DNA from: a virus
Length of the DNA: 64,000 bases
Direction: 5' to 3' (one strand)
IMG/VR virus record: IMGVR_UViG_3300044640_002737
Location: 124,001-188,000 of that record
The notes beneath the pieces were generated by a model that did not search any database, had not been told where the DNA came from, and saw only the letters and a program-made list of their open reading frames with translations. Numbering within the stretch: the first letter of the stretch is position 1; every line of letters starts with the position of its first letter. This document shows, one piece after another, positions 33,498-41,918 of the stretch. The position numbers were made by a program, and so were the translations under genes.

Positions 33498-34520
33498 TTA
33501 TAAAGGATTTTCGCTAATCTTTTTTTCCCATTTCCAAGCTGAGGCTAATGCATCTTCTAGTGATAATTCGGTTTTCCATCCCAAAACTGTGTTGGCTTTC
33601 CCTGTATCTGCGTAAGCTTCTGTGATATCACCCTCACGGCGTCCTACAATTTGGTAATTTAATTTTTGCTCAGTCACTTTTTCAAACGCCTGGATCACTT
33701 CCAATACCGAACTTCCTTTTCCAGTACCTAAATTAAAAATCTCTACATTTTCAATATTTTGATGATGCAACAATCGTTGAAGTGCCACAACATGTGCTTT
33801 GGCTAAATCGACTACATGAATATAATCTCTAACCGCGGTTCCGTCTGTTGTGGGATAGTCGTTTCCAAATACTGATAACCTTTCACGAATTCCAATGGCT
33901 GTTTGTGTAATAAATGGTACTAAATTTTGAGGAACCCCCAGTGGCAATTCTCCAATTTCTGCTGATTCATGAGCGCCAATCGGATTGAAATAACGCAACA
34001 ATATAGCATTGATAGCACCAACTTTTGCCACATCGGTTATGATTTCTTCCCCAATTTGCTTGGTGTTTCCATAGGGTGATAAAGCTACCTGTGTTGGTGC
34101 ATCTTCAGTAATAGGCATTTTTTCAGATTGACCGTATACCGTGCAAGACGAACTAAAAATAAAATGTGCAGCAGGTTTTTTCTGTAATTCTTGCAACAAG
34201 TAGATCAATGGGTTGATGTTGTTTTCGTAATACAACAACGGATTTTCTACACTTTCGCCCACTGCTTTTGAAGCGGCAAAATGAATAACACCGGAGATTT
34301 CTTCGTATTTTTTGAAGAGATTTTGAACCGAACTTTTATCTCGCAAATCGATGTTTTCAAATACTGGTTTTGTTCCGGTGATTCGTTCAATTCCATTTAA
34401 AACTTCAAGTGAAGAATTGGATAAATTATCAACAGCGATAACTTCAAATCCTTCATTTTGTAAAGCTACAACGGTATGTGAACCTATAAATCCCAAACCG
34501 CCTGTTACAAGTATTTTCAT
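33498..34520 (-). CDS. galE: UDP-glucose 4-epimerase, probably host-derived, 340 aa
   Basis: Complete short-chain dehydrogenase: GGLGFIGSHTV for NAD, FSSSCTVYG and the catalytic SPYGNTK (Tyr-x3-Lys), then LRYFNPIGAH and RDYIHVVDLAKAH. Length fits bacterial GalE. The enzyme interconverts UDP-glucose and UDP-galactose and could supply sugars for the two GT25 enzymes or alter host polysaccharide. G+C by eye is about 40% against about 33% next door, and codon use is less AT-biased. It is flanked by 54-base direct repeats containing a promoter each, and has its own promoter copy. Confidence 0.97.
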   Translation of the reverse strand: MKILVTGGLGFIGSHTVVALQNEGFEVIAVDNLSNSSLEVLNGIERITGTKPVFENIDLRDKSSVQNLFKKYEEISGVIHFAASKAVGESVENPLLYYENNINPLIYLLQELQKKPAAHFIFSSSCTVYGQSEKMPITEDAPTQVALSPYGNTKQIGEEIITDVAKVGAINAILLRYFNPIGAHESAEIGELPLGVPQNLVPFITQTAIGIRERLSVFGNDYPTTDGTAVRDYIHVVDLAKAHVVALQRLLHHQNIENVEIFNLGTGKGSSVLEVIQAFEKVTEQKLNYQIVGRREGDITEAYADTGKANTVLGWKTELSLEDALASAWKWEKKISENPL

Positions 34521-34550
34521 ATTATTTTATTTATTATTTACCGAGGAATA

Positions 34551-34603
34551 TATTGAATCTTATATGGCAAATATGATAAATTGTTACAGTATAAAAAATA
34601 AAT
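34551..34603. repeat. right copy of the direct repeat flanking galE
   Basis: Partner of 33422-33475. Holds the promoter copy that drives galE; the left copy drives SmpB. Confidence 0.8.
34567..34597 (-). promoter_or_regulatory. CTG-N11-CATATTTGC promoter of galE
   Basis: TTTTTTATACTG, 11 bases, CATATTTGC: one substitution in each conserved block relative to the copy at 33438. Confidence 0.7.
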
Positions 34604-34622
34604 CCGAGAGGATTCTCGGATT
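34601..34622 (-). terminator. terminator after the 36.4-34.6 kb genes
   Basis: Perfect 9-bp stem AATCCGAGA / TCTCGGATT with a 4-base loop and a T-rich tail (TTATTTTTTATA) on the minus strand, immediately after the stop of the 34623-35021 gene. Confidence 0.85.
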
Positions 34623-35021
34623 CTAATATTTTAATTTTTCTTTGGTCTCGATGTATTTTAATATCCCATCGTAGTATTCCTGAGATATCGGGCTATCCAG
34701 AGTAAATATTAGTCTCTGTACGTTTCCGTTCGGTCCGAATCTCCATTCTATGCCAGTTTTTAGTTCCTTGGATATAATTGATCTAAATTCGTCAATGTAA
34801 TATGATATCCTATTTGATATTGAACCATCAAGAGATCTCGGCCAGTATTCCATTATAAATTCTTCTGGATCTTCTATAGCAACGAAGTCTGAATCCATGC
34901 CTTTATCCGAAAAGAATTTCAGTATCCTGGATCTATTATAATCAATAAGGAGAGCTAATCTTTCAGTACCTTCCTCTTCCTCTGTTGATTCAAAAACTTT
35001 ATAATCCTTGATATTTTTCAT
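34623..35021 (-). CDS. candidate virion protein with short leader, 132 aa
   Basis: Starts MKNIKDYKVFESTEEEEGTE, similar in place and style to the other leader proteins (V-F-E as possible cleavage site), but weaker. The rest is mixed alpha/beta without known motifs. One-base overlap with the upstream leader gene. No CCG-type promoter. Confidence 0.5.
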   Translation of the reverse strand: MKNIKDYKVFESTEEEEGTERLALLIDYNRSRILKFFSDKGMDSDFVAIEDPEEFIMEYWPRSLDGSISNRISYYIDEFRSIISKELKTGIEWRFGPNGNVQRLIFTLDSPISQEYYDGILKYIETKEKLKY

Positions 35022-35872
35022 TATATGAGATAGAAAGAATTTTTAACGTTAAGAAAAGCTTTTATTGAGTCTATCGACTTCTTGTTTATTTCTATTTTAC
35101 CGTCAGGAAATATCTCCTTAACCCCATGAAGCCATTTATCTTTGGCTTTCTCTGGTAGGTTGTTGAAATCGTCCATTAGATTTGGATGTTCTTCCAGAAT
35201 AGTTATTATAAGCTGAGCAAATATATTATCGTCGATATCTTCCACAGCATCACCTGTTTCCCTTATCTCTTCCAGCATTTTATTATAGATTTCTCTAACC
35301 TTATCCTCCATGTATGCTTTAACCCCGGGTATCTTCTTTATATCCGATGGTATTACTATTCTGATATCTTTTAGAAATTCGAATGCCTCATCCAGACCCT
35401 TATTTACGACAGCAAGTAGATCACTATAATCTTTTGCATTATACTGGAAAGATATTCTGTGTCTGTTGTTCCAATTCTTAACCTCCTCCATTATTAGTGA
35501 TCCTGGTTTAATGTCGGGATTCTCACTAAATTCTATTGTTATATAAAAAGATCCTGCCATATAATCGGGAATCAAATTAACCTCCAGTAAATCCTCAAGT
35601 GATGTAAAATTGTTTTTTATATTACTTGGCTTCATTAATGGTATAATGATCCTTAATTTTTTATCCGGCTGCTGATATAAAATTGCTCCTCTAGAGGAAT
35701 ATGAATTTTGACTATTGTATGCGGGTTGACCACTACTAAAATATTTATTCTTGTTCCATTCTGAAAGTCCAGTATCGGTCTCAAGTTTGGTAATGATATC
35801 CGGAGTGATTTCAATCATGGTATCACCCGAGGAATTCTCGGTAAGCCAGCTGTTAAATTTTTTAGTAGTCAT
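35021..35872 (-). CDS. candidate internal virion protein with leader, 283 aa
   Basis: MTTKKFNSWLTENSSG is leader-like: L-T-E then Asn/Ser, as in I-N-E-S of others. The body is a soluble, acidic protein with a helix-rich C-terminal half (REIYNKMLEEIRETGDAVED) and no known domain. Preceded by GATATATAG, which also includes the stop codon of the upstream gene. Confidence 0.6.
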   Translation of the reverse strand: MTTKKFNSWLTENSSGDTMIEITPDIITKLETDTGLSEWNKNKYFSSGQPAYNSQNSYSSRGAILYQQPDKKLRIIIPLMKPSNIKNNFTSLEDLLEVNLIPDYMAGSFYITIEFSENPDIKPGSLIMEEVKNWNNRHRISFQYNAKDYSDLLAVVNKGLDEAFEFLKDIRIVIPSDIKKIPGVKAYMEDKVREIYNKMLEEIRETGDAVEDIDDNIFAQLIITILEEHPNLMDDFNNLPEKAKDKWLHGVKEIFPDGKIEINKKSIDSIKAFLNVKNSFYLI

Positions 35873-35875
35873 TCA

Positions 35876-36421
35876 CTATATATCTTCCACTTCAGCGGTA
35901 CCTTCTGATGTTTCACCATCACGAATTTCTTCTGGTTCCTCGTTCGATATAACGATTTCAGATACTATGGAAGTTACTGGATTTGAAATTTCAGATTTTA
36001 TTGTCTGATCGGATTTCTTGGTGTGATATTTTATCAATTTAGTATATAGACATTCTATTTCCTCCATTGACAAGTTGCTCTTCTTCCCATTTATATCCAC
36101 TGTACATGCAACCACATTATTTTCGATATATCCTTTTGCTGAATCGATTCGATCAAAACTTCTTGAAAATGGACCATCCTCATCAAATATCCTATTTGTA
36201 TAATAACATGTATGATATGACAAAAGTTTTTTAACAGATTCAAAGCTTAAATTGAATTCAAGTTTTCTGTCCTGTGCACTTTGGTATATTTTAATCATTT
36301 TTCTAGCAACCTCAAGATCGCTTATATCATCCGCGATATTTTTGATAGCCACTGGTTTTTTTGGTTTTCTGTTATTCTGTACTGGTTTTCTGTTTTTAGC
36401 AGGTTCTTTCTCTAAAGACAT
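35876..36421 (-). CDS. HNH-like endonuclease-fold protein lacking the first histidine, 181 aa
   Basis: CYYTNRIFDEDGPFSRSFDRIDSAKGYIENN (in parts) and CTVDINGKKSNLSMEEI follow the layout of phage HNH/endonuclease VII-like proteins with LDRID..KGY..GN and N..K..LS. The first histidine of the HNH motif is not evident (DRID instead). Basic, proline-rich N-terminus and long acidic tail flank it. It may be a nuclease or an inactive relative. Confidence 0.55.
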   Translation of the reverse strand: MSLEKEPAKNRKPVQNNRKPKKPVAIKNIADDISDLEVARKMIKIYQSAQDRKLEFNLSFESVKKLLSYHTCYYTNRIFDEDGPFSRSFDRIDSAKGYIENNVVACTVDINGKKSNLSMEEIECLYTKLIKYHTKKSDQTIKSEISNPVTSIVSEIVISNEEPEEIRDGETSEGTAEVEDI

Positions 36422-36454
36422 ATTTTTAAATTTTAATTTTTTAATATATAAATC

Positions 36455-36919
36455 ATGAAATCCATAATTTATATTCTCTTTTTTATTCCCGTATATTTAT
36501 CAGCACAGATACAAATAGATCAAGCTGGTGATTTCTGGGATAAGGACGTTCGTAAAGCATTAGATAAAATAAATACCATAGATACATCATATTATAACCT
36601 TATAGACAAAAGCTGCTATAAGATTTCCTTTTGGAATGGTGGTTATTCAACTAATTTAGTAGAAACTAACGGTAAAGGAGTAATATTTATATCAGCTTCC
36701 GATATGAAGATAGGTGATATTAATAACATATGCTCCGTTCTGGTCCATGAATCCATGCATTTAAAAATTAAGATGCTCGGCGTAAAAATGGATGTAAATA
36801 TAGAGGAAATACTCTGTTATAAATATGAGCTTGAATTCCTTTATAAAATACCTAACGTTGATGAATATCTAATAAAACACGCAAAAACCCAAATAGAGAA
36901 AAGAATAGGCAATAGATAA
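36455..36919 (+). CDS. secreted HExxH metalloprotease-like protein, 154 aa
   Basis: Signal peptide MKSIIYILFFIPVYLSAQ with an A-x-Q-type cleavage site. LVHESMHLKIKML carries HESMH at residues 98-102 and a glutamate follows in NIEEILCYKYELEFL (about 15 residues on), the gluzincin arrangement. The whole protein is only about 135 residues after export, so a minimal zinc peptidase. It stands alone on the plus strand between minus-strand genes. Periplasmic action at lysis or on the envelope is inference. Confidence 0.7.
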   Translation: MKSIIYILFFIPVYLSAQIQIDQAGDFWDKDVRKALDKINTIDTSYYNLIDKSCYKISFWNGGYSTNLVETNGKGVIFISASDMKIGDINNICSVLVHESMHLKIKMLGVKMDVNIEEILCYKYELEFLYKIPNVDEYLIKHAKTQIEKRIGNR

Positions 36920-36920
36920 T

Positions 36921-37382
36921 TTATTTGTATTGTAAGCTTTTTAAAGCTAATTCAATAGCTTCGTCGATAGCCTCTTGACGAGTCCGGTATAAATACCACT
37001 CATCCTGTTTTATTTCTTCCCAGTTACCGAAATCAGAATAAGACCAAACGGAGAAACAATATTTTGGTTCCGCTGTTTTATCAATTTCAATTTCAATTTC
37101 AATTGATTTATACGATGATAACCAGTATCTAACAACCTCCTGTGAAGGTCTAGGAATAAGGGAATCCTGCCATTTTTCAAATTCAATTATAGCTGGATCA
37201 ATCTCAGGATTATGTGTAAATTCGGAATTATTCGGATACTGAAGCTCCGATTCAAAAACCATATCGCCTTCTGAATCTGATTCCCAATTATAATTAGCAA
37301 CACTTCTATTAAAGCCATTAGCTTTAAGAAGAATTCCTATCCTCTCGTTAACTAATGGCTCCTTTATTTTATTTCTCCCCAT
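36921..37382 (-). CDS. hypothetical protein, 153 aa
   Basis: Tryptophan-rich acidic protein with IEIEIEIDKT and TRQEAIDEAIELALKSL tail. One-base overlap with RNA ligase upstream. Family not recognised, but a domain of similar length with W/Y spacing is common in phages. Confidence 0.65.
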   Translation of the reverse strand: MGRNKIKEPLVNERIGILLKANGFNRSVANYNWESDSEGDMVFESELQYPNNSEFTHNPEIDPAIIEFEKWQDSLIPRPSQEVVRYWLSSYKSIEIEIEIDKTAEPKYCFSVWSYSDFGNWEEIKQDEWYLYRTRQEAIDEAIELALKSLQYK

Positions 37383-38521
37383 TATTTCTCTTTTAATAGG
37401 AATTTATTGGAGATAGCTTTGAAGCTAATCTTTCTATCAAGACTTCTGATAACGACTCCCTCTCTATCGAAATCCGGATTTAAAACTGATTTTGCGTCAG
37501 CATATTCCAATAGATCATCAACTGTATTAGGAAGAAGAAAATTACGATCTAAGATAGGCACAGTTTCCAATCCCATTGATTTTATTAAGCCCTCAAATTC
37601 ATCCAGTCCTAGATATTCCTGTGTATCGATATTGAATGCATTAAAGAATCTAACGGTGTGACCTTTTATTTTATATGGATTTCCCTGAATTCCTTCGCCA
37701 ATCAACTCCCCTTGGATAGCATAGTTGGCATCTTGTTTTGCCATCCAATCTCCAAGTTGTAGATGCTGAGCAACTTTCCAGAAGGAATTTTCCTGCTTAG
37801 GTCGTTCAACACCATCCTGACACATTACCATTTCACCTTCAACGAATGCTTCAGGCTCAGCCAATTCTAGATTTCTAGAACACACACCAAATACGCCATC
37901 CTTGAAATAGAATGTTGCAGAGCTTCCGTCCAATTTCTCAGTAACGTAGAATTGAGTAGCTGATTGTATTTTCCACCCAAAATATTCATTAGTTAGATTT
38001 TGAACCCTTTCCTCGTCGGTCTTACGAATGAATGATGGGAAGTAACCTTTAACCTTACCTGCAAGCTGAGCTGGGATTGGTGGATCGTACTTGACTATCC
38101 CTAAAATCTCAGTAACATCAGCTCCCTCTTCTATAACAAGTGCATCGTCATAAGGTCCAAGTTGTAATTGATCTCCCCATGGTTGCTGGCTGATACCAAC
38201 AGTCATTTCCTCCTCGCCATTTAAAACTGATAATGGCAATATAAGACCCTGACTAACTTGACCTCTCAATCTAATTGTTTTAAGGCGGAATCCTTCTTGA
38301 CCATCCATCTTTTTAAACGAGCTCTTTCTGAGAAATTCAAATTCTTCTTTAATTGGGAGAAATGAATCAATCTCGCAATAAATGCAAAGATCTCCCGGCT
38401 GATATTCACCTTTTTTTGTGATAACCTTCCATGAATTAATAACTGCAATTTCTATTGCATCCGCTCCCTCTATTGGGAGTATTTCTCTAACTTTCTGTAC
38501 TGATGCTAATTTTCTTTCCAT
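37382..38521 (-). CDS. RNA ligase of the DRB0094/Rnl5 type, 379 aa
   Basis: N-terminal OB-like domain (PGDLCIYCEIDSFLP) precedes the adenylyltransferase core: motif I TEKLDGSSAT with nucleophile K196, AIQGELIGEGIQGNPYKI (motifs III/IIIa) and EGVVIRSLD plus SFKAIS (motifs IV and V). Layout with OB first is that of the Deinococcus-type ligases (TIGR02306 family as I recall). Such enzymes seal nicks in RNA or in RNA/DNA hybrids. It is the second RNA ligase in the window. Confidence 0.92.
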   Translation of the reverse strand: MERKLASVQKVREILPIEGADAIEIAVINSWKVITKKGEYQPGDLCIYCEIDSFLPIKEEFEFLRKSSFKKMDGQEGFRLKTIRLRGQVSQGLILPLSVLNGEEEMTVGISQQPWGDQLQLGPYDDALVIEEGADVTEILGIVKYDPPIPAQLAGKVKGYFPSFIRKTDEERVQNLTNEYFGWKIQSATQFYVTEKLDGSSATFYFKDGVFGVCSRNLELAEPEAFVEGEMVMCQDGVERPKQENSFWKVAQHLQLGDWMAKQDANYAIQGELIGEGIQGNPYKIKGHTVRFFNAFNIDTQEYLGLDEFEGLIKSMGLETVPILDRNFLLPNTVDDLLEYADAKSVLNPDFDREGVVIRSLDRKISFKAISNKFLLKEK

Positions 38522-38524
38522 ATT

Positions 38525-38812
38525 CTATTTACTTTTCCAAGGTTCTTTTTCGTTTTCCCAATAGTAGACATAGTCTCTCTTACCGTCCAGGTATTCCTGT
38601 AAATGCGAGATTGCAATTTTCATTCTCTCAATCGTTTCCTCCACCTGAGGTATCAGTTCTTCTTTATTCATAGCACCAACCCATACTTTGTTTCTCCTTG
38701 GTTGATATTGATTGACGTATATCTCATCGGGATCTTCGTCATCCGGCATTATCTGCAGGATATAATTCATACTTCCCTCAAATGTCAGTTTGCTCTCATC
38801 TACTTTCATCAT
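38525..38812 (-). CDS. hypothetical protein, about 95 aa
   Basis: ATG at 38812 preferred over a TTG 6 bases earlier. Acidic, ends DYVYYWENEKEPWKSK. In the unit of the RNA ligase. Not recognised. Confidence 0.6.
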   Translation of the reverse strand: MMKVDESKLTFEGSMNYILQIMPDDEDPDEIYVNQYQPRRNKVWVGAMNKEELIPQVEETIERMKIAISHLQEYLDGKRDYVYYWENEKEPWKSK

Positions 38813-39158
38813 ATTCAAAATTAAGTTCTATTAATCTTTTTACTTTTGCTGTCTCCTGCTTTATAACAAGATGCTGGAATCTTTCATAGAATCTGACATC
38901 CTCACATTCAAATTCATGGATGAACCACCCATGCTTTTGTAATTCCATTATATCATGCTCTGTAAACCATGCATATAGGTCTTCCTGCGATTCAACGGCA
39001 GATAACCACCCAACCAGGGATTCATCAAATTCCATTTCCAGACCATTGTTTAGACAGAATTTGAACTTGTCGTGGATTAATCCGGTGAAATCACCATTAA
39101 ATGCATACCAAAGTCCTTGTAATGTCTCATGATGACACACTCTATAGTAACTCTTCAT
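38796..39158 (-). CDS. hypothetical protein, 120 aa
   Basis: First gene of the unit, CCG promoter 16 bases upstream. Rich in Glu, His and Trp. Overlaps the next gene by 17 bases. Family not recognised. Confidence 0.65.
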   Translation of the reverse strand: MKSYYRVCHHETLQGLWYAFNGDFTGLIHDKFKFCLNNGLEMEFDESLVGWLSAVESQEDLYAWFTEHDIMELQKHGWFIHEFECEDVRFYERFQHLVIKQETAKVKRLIELNFEYDESR

Positions 39159-39173
39159 ATATTAATATTTTTA

Positions 39174-39206
39174 ACAAATATAGGTTAATCTTTCGGGAAG
39201 AAAAAA
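39174..39206 (-). promoter_or_regulatory. CCG-N11-TATATTTGT promoter of the RNA ligase unit
   Basis: TTTTTTCTTCCCG, 11 bases, TATATTTGT on the minus strand. Confidence 0.75.
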
Positions 39207-39224
39207 TATTATGATATATAATTC

Positions 39225-39965
39225 ATGGATAAATTAAAAAAACTTTATAACTATTTAAAGAAGGACAGAAAGAAAAAAATACTCTTTCTAACAACCTCCA
39301 ATCGATGGGAAGGTGACGATGAATTACCCAAATCTTCCATAATAGCACAGGAGCTTTTAAAAAAACTAGGCCCTAATAATACTGAATTGATTAATGTTGC
39401 AAAGTTAAAAATATTTCCTTGTGAAGGAAACGTATCCACTAAAAGAGGAAATACCTGTGGTTTGAAGGAAGCTATGCTAAAGGATAAATCTAAGAATCCA
39501 ACAGGTAATATTAGATGTTGGGCTTCCTTAAATAACAAATCGGATGAACTATATAAAGTAGCAAATGCTATTTTTGAGGCAGATATAATTATTTTCTTTG
39601 GATCCATCAGATGGGGAAAAATGAATTCAATTTACACTGAATTAATTGAAAGATTAACATGGATTGAAAGCAGACATTCAACATTAGGAGAATCTAATTT
39701 AATTAAAAACAAAGAAACCGGCGTTGTAGCTACCGGACATAACTGGAATGGAGCGGAAGCCATAAAACTTGAAAAACAGGTCCTTGAATTCTTCGGATTT
39801 AAAACACCAGATGTGCTATCATTCAATTGGCAATGGACAACTGATAAATATGACGAAACAAAGAAAGGTTACTTGGAAGACTTTGGTGATTTTCTTAGGG
39901 ATTTTAATTTTGTTGAAACCCTAAATGAGTCGATTATGAGATTTAAGGAATGGATAAAATTATAA
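39225..39965 (+). CDS. flavodoxin-like NAD(P)H-dependent FMN reductase-type protein, 246 aa
   Basis: ILFLTTSNRWEGDDELPKSSIIAQELLKKLG resembles the phosphate-binding loop of the family (quoted in part), ADIIIFFGSIRWGKMNSIYTELIERL the active-site strand, and EKQVLEFFGFKTPDVLSFN the third. A C-terminal tail has FVETLNESIMRF, which resembles the L-N-E motif of the leader proteins but at the wrong end. It is preceded by GATATATAAT two bases before the ATG. Role in phage not known; redox function is inferred from the fold. Confidence 0.65.
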   Translation: MDKLKKLYNYLKKDRKKKILFLTTSNRWEGDDELPKSSIIAQELLKKLGPNNTELINVAKLKIFPCEGNVSTKRGNTCGLKEAMLKDKSKNPTGNIRCWASLNNKSDELYKVANAIFEADIIIFFGSIRWGKMNSIYTELIERLTWIESRHSTLGESNLIKNKETGVVATGHNWNGAEAIKLEKQVLEFFGFKTPDVLSFNWQWTTDKYDETKKGYLEDFGDFLRDFNFVETLNESIMRFKEWIKL

Positions 39966-39980
39966 TAGAAATAGCAAGAT

Positions 39981-40559
39981 ATGAAATTACCAAAGAAATA
40001 TTTGACAACAAATCCCAATGTCATGAAGAAGGAGATTAAGAAACATGCCGATAAAAAGGATGATGACGATTCTGCTTATGGTCCATGGGATGCTGACTAT
40101 AAAAGTAGAAAAGCTGGAAAGGGTAAACCTGTTCCTACCAAAGCATCTAAATATACAAAAAAGTATAAAGAAATGTTTGGTGAGAACGAGGAATTCGAAT
40201 CTAAGAATATTATAGAATTCGACAGCTTTAAAATTCCATCTGATATATTTGAAGATATTGTTATTGAAAATGCTGATATAACCGAGGAAGTTCTTCTCGA
40301 GAAATCCATGGGAAAAAATAGTCCGATATATAAAGCTCTGAAAAAGAAATCTGATAAGACAGGATTTCCATTAGGTATACTTAGAGAGGTCTGGTCTAGA
40401 GGATATGCTGCATGGAAAACCGGCCATATTCCAGGAACAACACCACAGCAATGGGCCATGGCAAGAGTTAATTCTTTCCTCACTGGTGGTAGAACAACAG
40501 AAATGAGTGATAAGGCTCTATATCAGAGAGCAAAAAAGGAGAAGAAGTCAACTGATTAG
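39981..40559 (+). CDS. DUF5824-like hypothetical protein, 192 aa
   Basis: Basic N-terminus rich in Lys, then an acidic middle. The C-terminal KTGFPLGILREVWSRGYAAWKTGHIPGTTPQQWAMARVNSF (given in parts: GILREVWSRGYAAW, GHIPGTTPQQWAMAR) fits the pattern of DUF5824 phage proteins. Lies 15 bases after the flavodoxin-like gene. Function unknown; probably virion or DNA associated. Confidence 0.65.
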   Translation: MKLPKKYLTTNPNVMKKEIKKHADKKDDDDSAYGPWDADYKSRKAGKGKPVPTKASKYTKKYKEMFGENEEFESKNIIEFDSFKIPSDIFEDIVIENADITEEVLLEKSMGKNSPIYKALKKKSDKTGFPLGILREVWSRGYAAWKTGHIPGTTPQQWAMARVNSFLTGGRTTEMSDKALYQRAKKEKKSTD

Positions 40560-40560
40560 T

Positions 40561-41160
40561 ATGAAATTCCATCAATTTATAAATGAATCTAGTGTTACCT
40601 CCATTTCCGTAAGTGAAGTGGTTAATAAGAAATTTGTGGATCTCGCAATATCTGATACTTATAATGATGAATCTCTAAGATATGAATATTCAGCGGAGGA
40701 GGGAATTTCGGATGATGATATCGACGAGGATGATTTTAGAAATTGGGTGGAATATGAATTTGAGGCTCTTGCTGAAAATTTTATAGACAGATTAAAAAGA
40801 GAACTTGTTAATAACGGAAAGATTAGGATCTGGAGAGCAATGACCGTTAATAAGGAATGGGAATCTAGATTACCCTCGCAGGTAAAACACCTCGGGATTT
40901 ATTGGTCCTGGGATAAATCATCGGCTGAACCTCATTGGGGATATAGCAACGAAATGCCATTTACCGCAATAATGGAAGCTGAAGTTGATGAAACTGCTGT
41001 AGATTGGTTACCTACAATAAGACTTAATATAGAACCTGTTTCTTACGAGGAAAAGGAGATAAGGCTAGTCAAGGGAGCTAAAGTAAACCTAATCTCAATA
41101 AAAATAGACGACGAAGAAATAGATCTGTCTGATCTATCAGGAGATCGTTTTATAGCTTAA
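40561..41160 (+). CDS. candidate capsid-packaged ADP-ribosyltransferase, 199 aa
   Basis: Starts MKFHQFINESS, a T4-internal-protein-like leader (compare MKTYQEFIAEA) with I-N-E cleavage site. The C-terminal part has the R-S-E layout of ADP-ribosyltransferases: KIRIWRAM (R92), GIYWSWDKS (S117 region) and SYEEKEIRL (E164-x-E166) followed by GAKVNLISI. T4 Alt, which is packaged and injected, shares the combination of leader and ART fold. The start at 40561 fits directly after the upstream stop. The match is by motif only; the S-T-S motif is degenerate. If true, host targets would be modified at once on infection. Confidence 0.5.
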   Translation: MKFHQFINESSVTSISVSEVVNKKFVDLAISDTYNDESLRYEYSAEEGISDDDIDEDDFRNWVEYEFEALAENFIDRLKRELVNNGKIRIWRAMTVNKEWESRLPSQVKHLGIYWSWDKSSAEPHWGYSNEMPFTAIMEAEVDETAVDWLPTIRLNIEPVSYEEKEIRLVKGAKVNLISIKIDDEEIDLSDLSGDRFIA

Positions 41161-41166
41161 TTTATA

Positions 41167-41892
41167 TTACTTCTCGGTTAATTTTTTAAATTGTTCGAAA
41201 GACCAATTTAGATAATCATATCCAGCCTGTGCATTTAATGTGGGATCAAGTGGTGGATTTTTACCTTTATATTTGGTTGGATTTATTCTTTTTAATTGAG
41301 CCCATGCCGGGCCACCGATTTGAAATAATCCAGTATAGGATTTATTTGTGGATGGATTTGGATTAAATCTTGATTCCTTATATGCCACAGTGGTTAAAAA
41401 ATCTCTGGATAGTTTGGGACTTTTAATTTTTTGTATAGCATCCTTAACCTTTCGGTTACTTTCTGATTTTATTTCGGATAACGCTGATTTCTTATAGTTA
41501 TCCCATGTTCCTTTTTGGTAATCGAGAAAAGCTCTAACAGCAACTATATCATTTCCTCTAAGTACCTTAGTATATCTAACATCCGATGCTGGCATGTTAT
41601 TTAGTAATTTATTTCTTAGAGCTGCTGTTAATTTTTCCTTTCCCTCTAATATTTTAACCAGTGATGCAGCTCCAGATGGACCCTGCTGGTGTGGTAAATA
41701 AAACATATGCTCGCCATATAGGGGACTTTTTTCAACCTTCTTCTTGTTGGTAAGAACTTTCTTTTGTTCAGGTTTTCTATAAACCTTATTAAAAATTCCC
41801 CTTAATTTATCAAAGATGTCATCAAAGATGTCTTCGTTTAATTTTTCCCAGTCAGGATGAAATTCCTGAAATTCTCTTATGTGTTTTAGCAT
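41167..41892 (-). CDS. lytic transglycosylase-domain protein with leader, 241 aa
   Basis: The last 80 residues read TVAYKESRFNPNPSTNKSYTGLFQIGG (in parts: AYKESRFNP with E173, TGLFQIGGPAW), the SLT-type lytic transglycosylase motif. Near the N-terminus REFQEFHPDWEKLNEDIFDD resembles the cleavable leaders (L-N-E). The middle is basic. It probably cuts peptidoglycan from within the virion or tail, or at lysis. Convergent with the ART-candidate gene; GATATATAG three bases before its ATG. Confidence 0.75.
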   Translation of the reverse strand: MLKHIREFQEFHPDWEKLNEDIFDDIFDKLRGIFNKVYRKPEQKKVLTNKKKVEKSPLYGEHMFYLPHQQGPSGAASLVKILEGKEKLTAALRNKLLNNMPASDVRYTKVLRGNDIVAVRAFLDYQKGTWDNYKKSALSEIKSESNRKVKDAIQKIKSPKLSRDFLTTVAYKESRFNPNPSTNKSYTGLFQIGGPAWAQLKRINPTKYKGKNPPLDPTLNAQAGYDYLNWSFEQFKKLTEK

Positions 41893-41918
41893 AAGCTATA
41901 TATCACATTTAATTAATC

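Noticed and set aside
40097-40483. 128-codon minus-strand frame
   Set aside because: Antisense to the DUF5824-like gene; no signals of its own.
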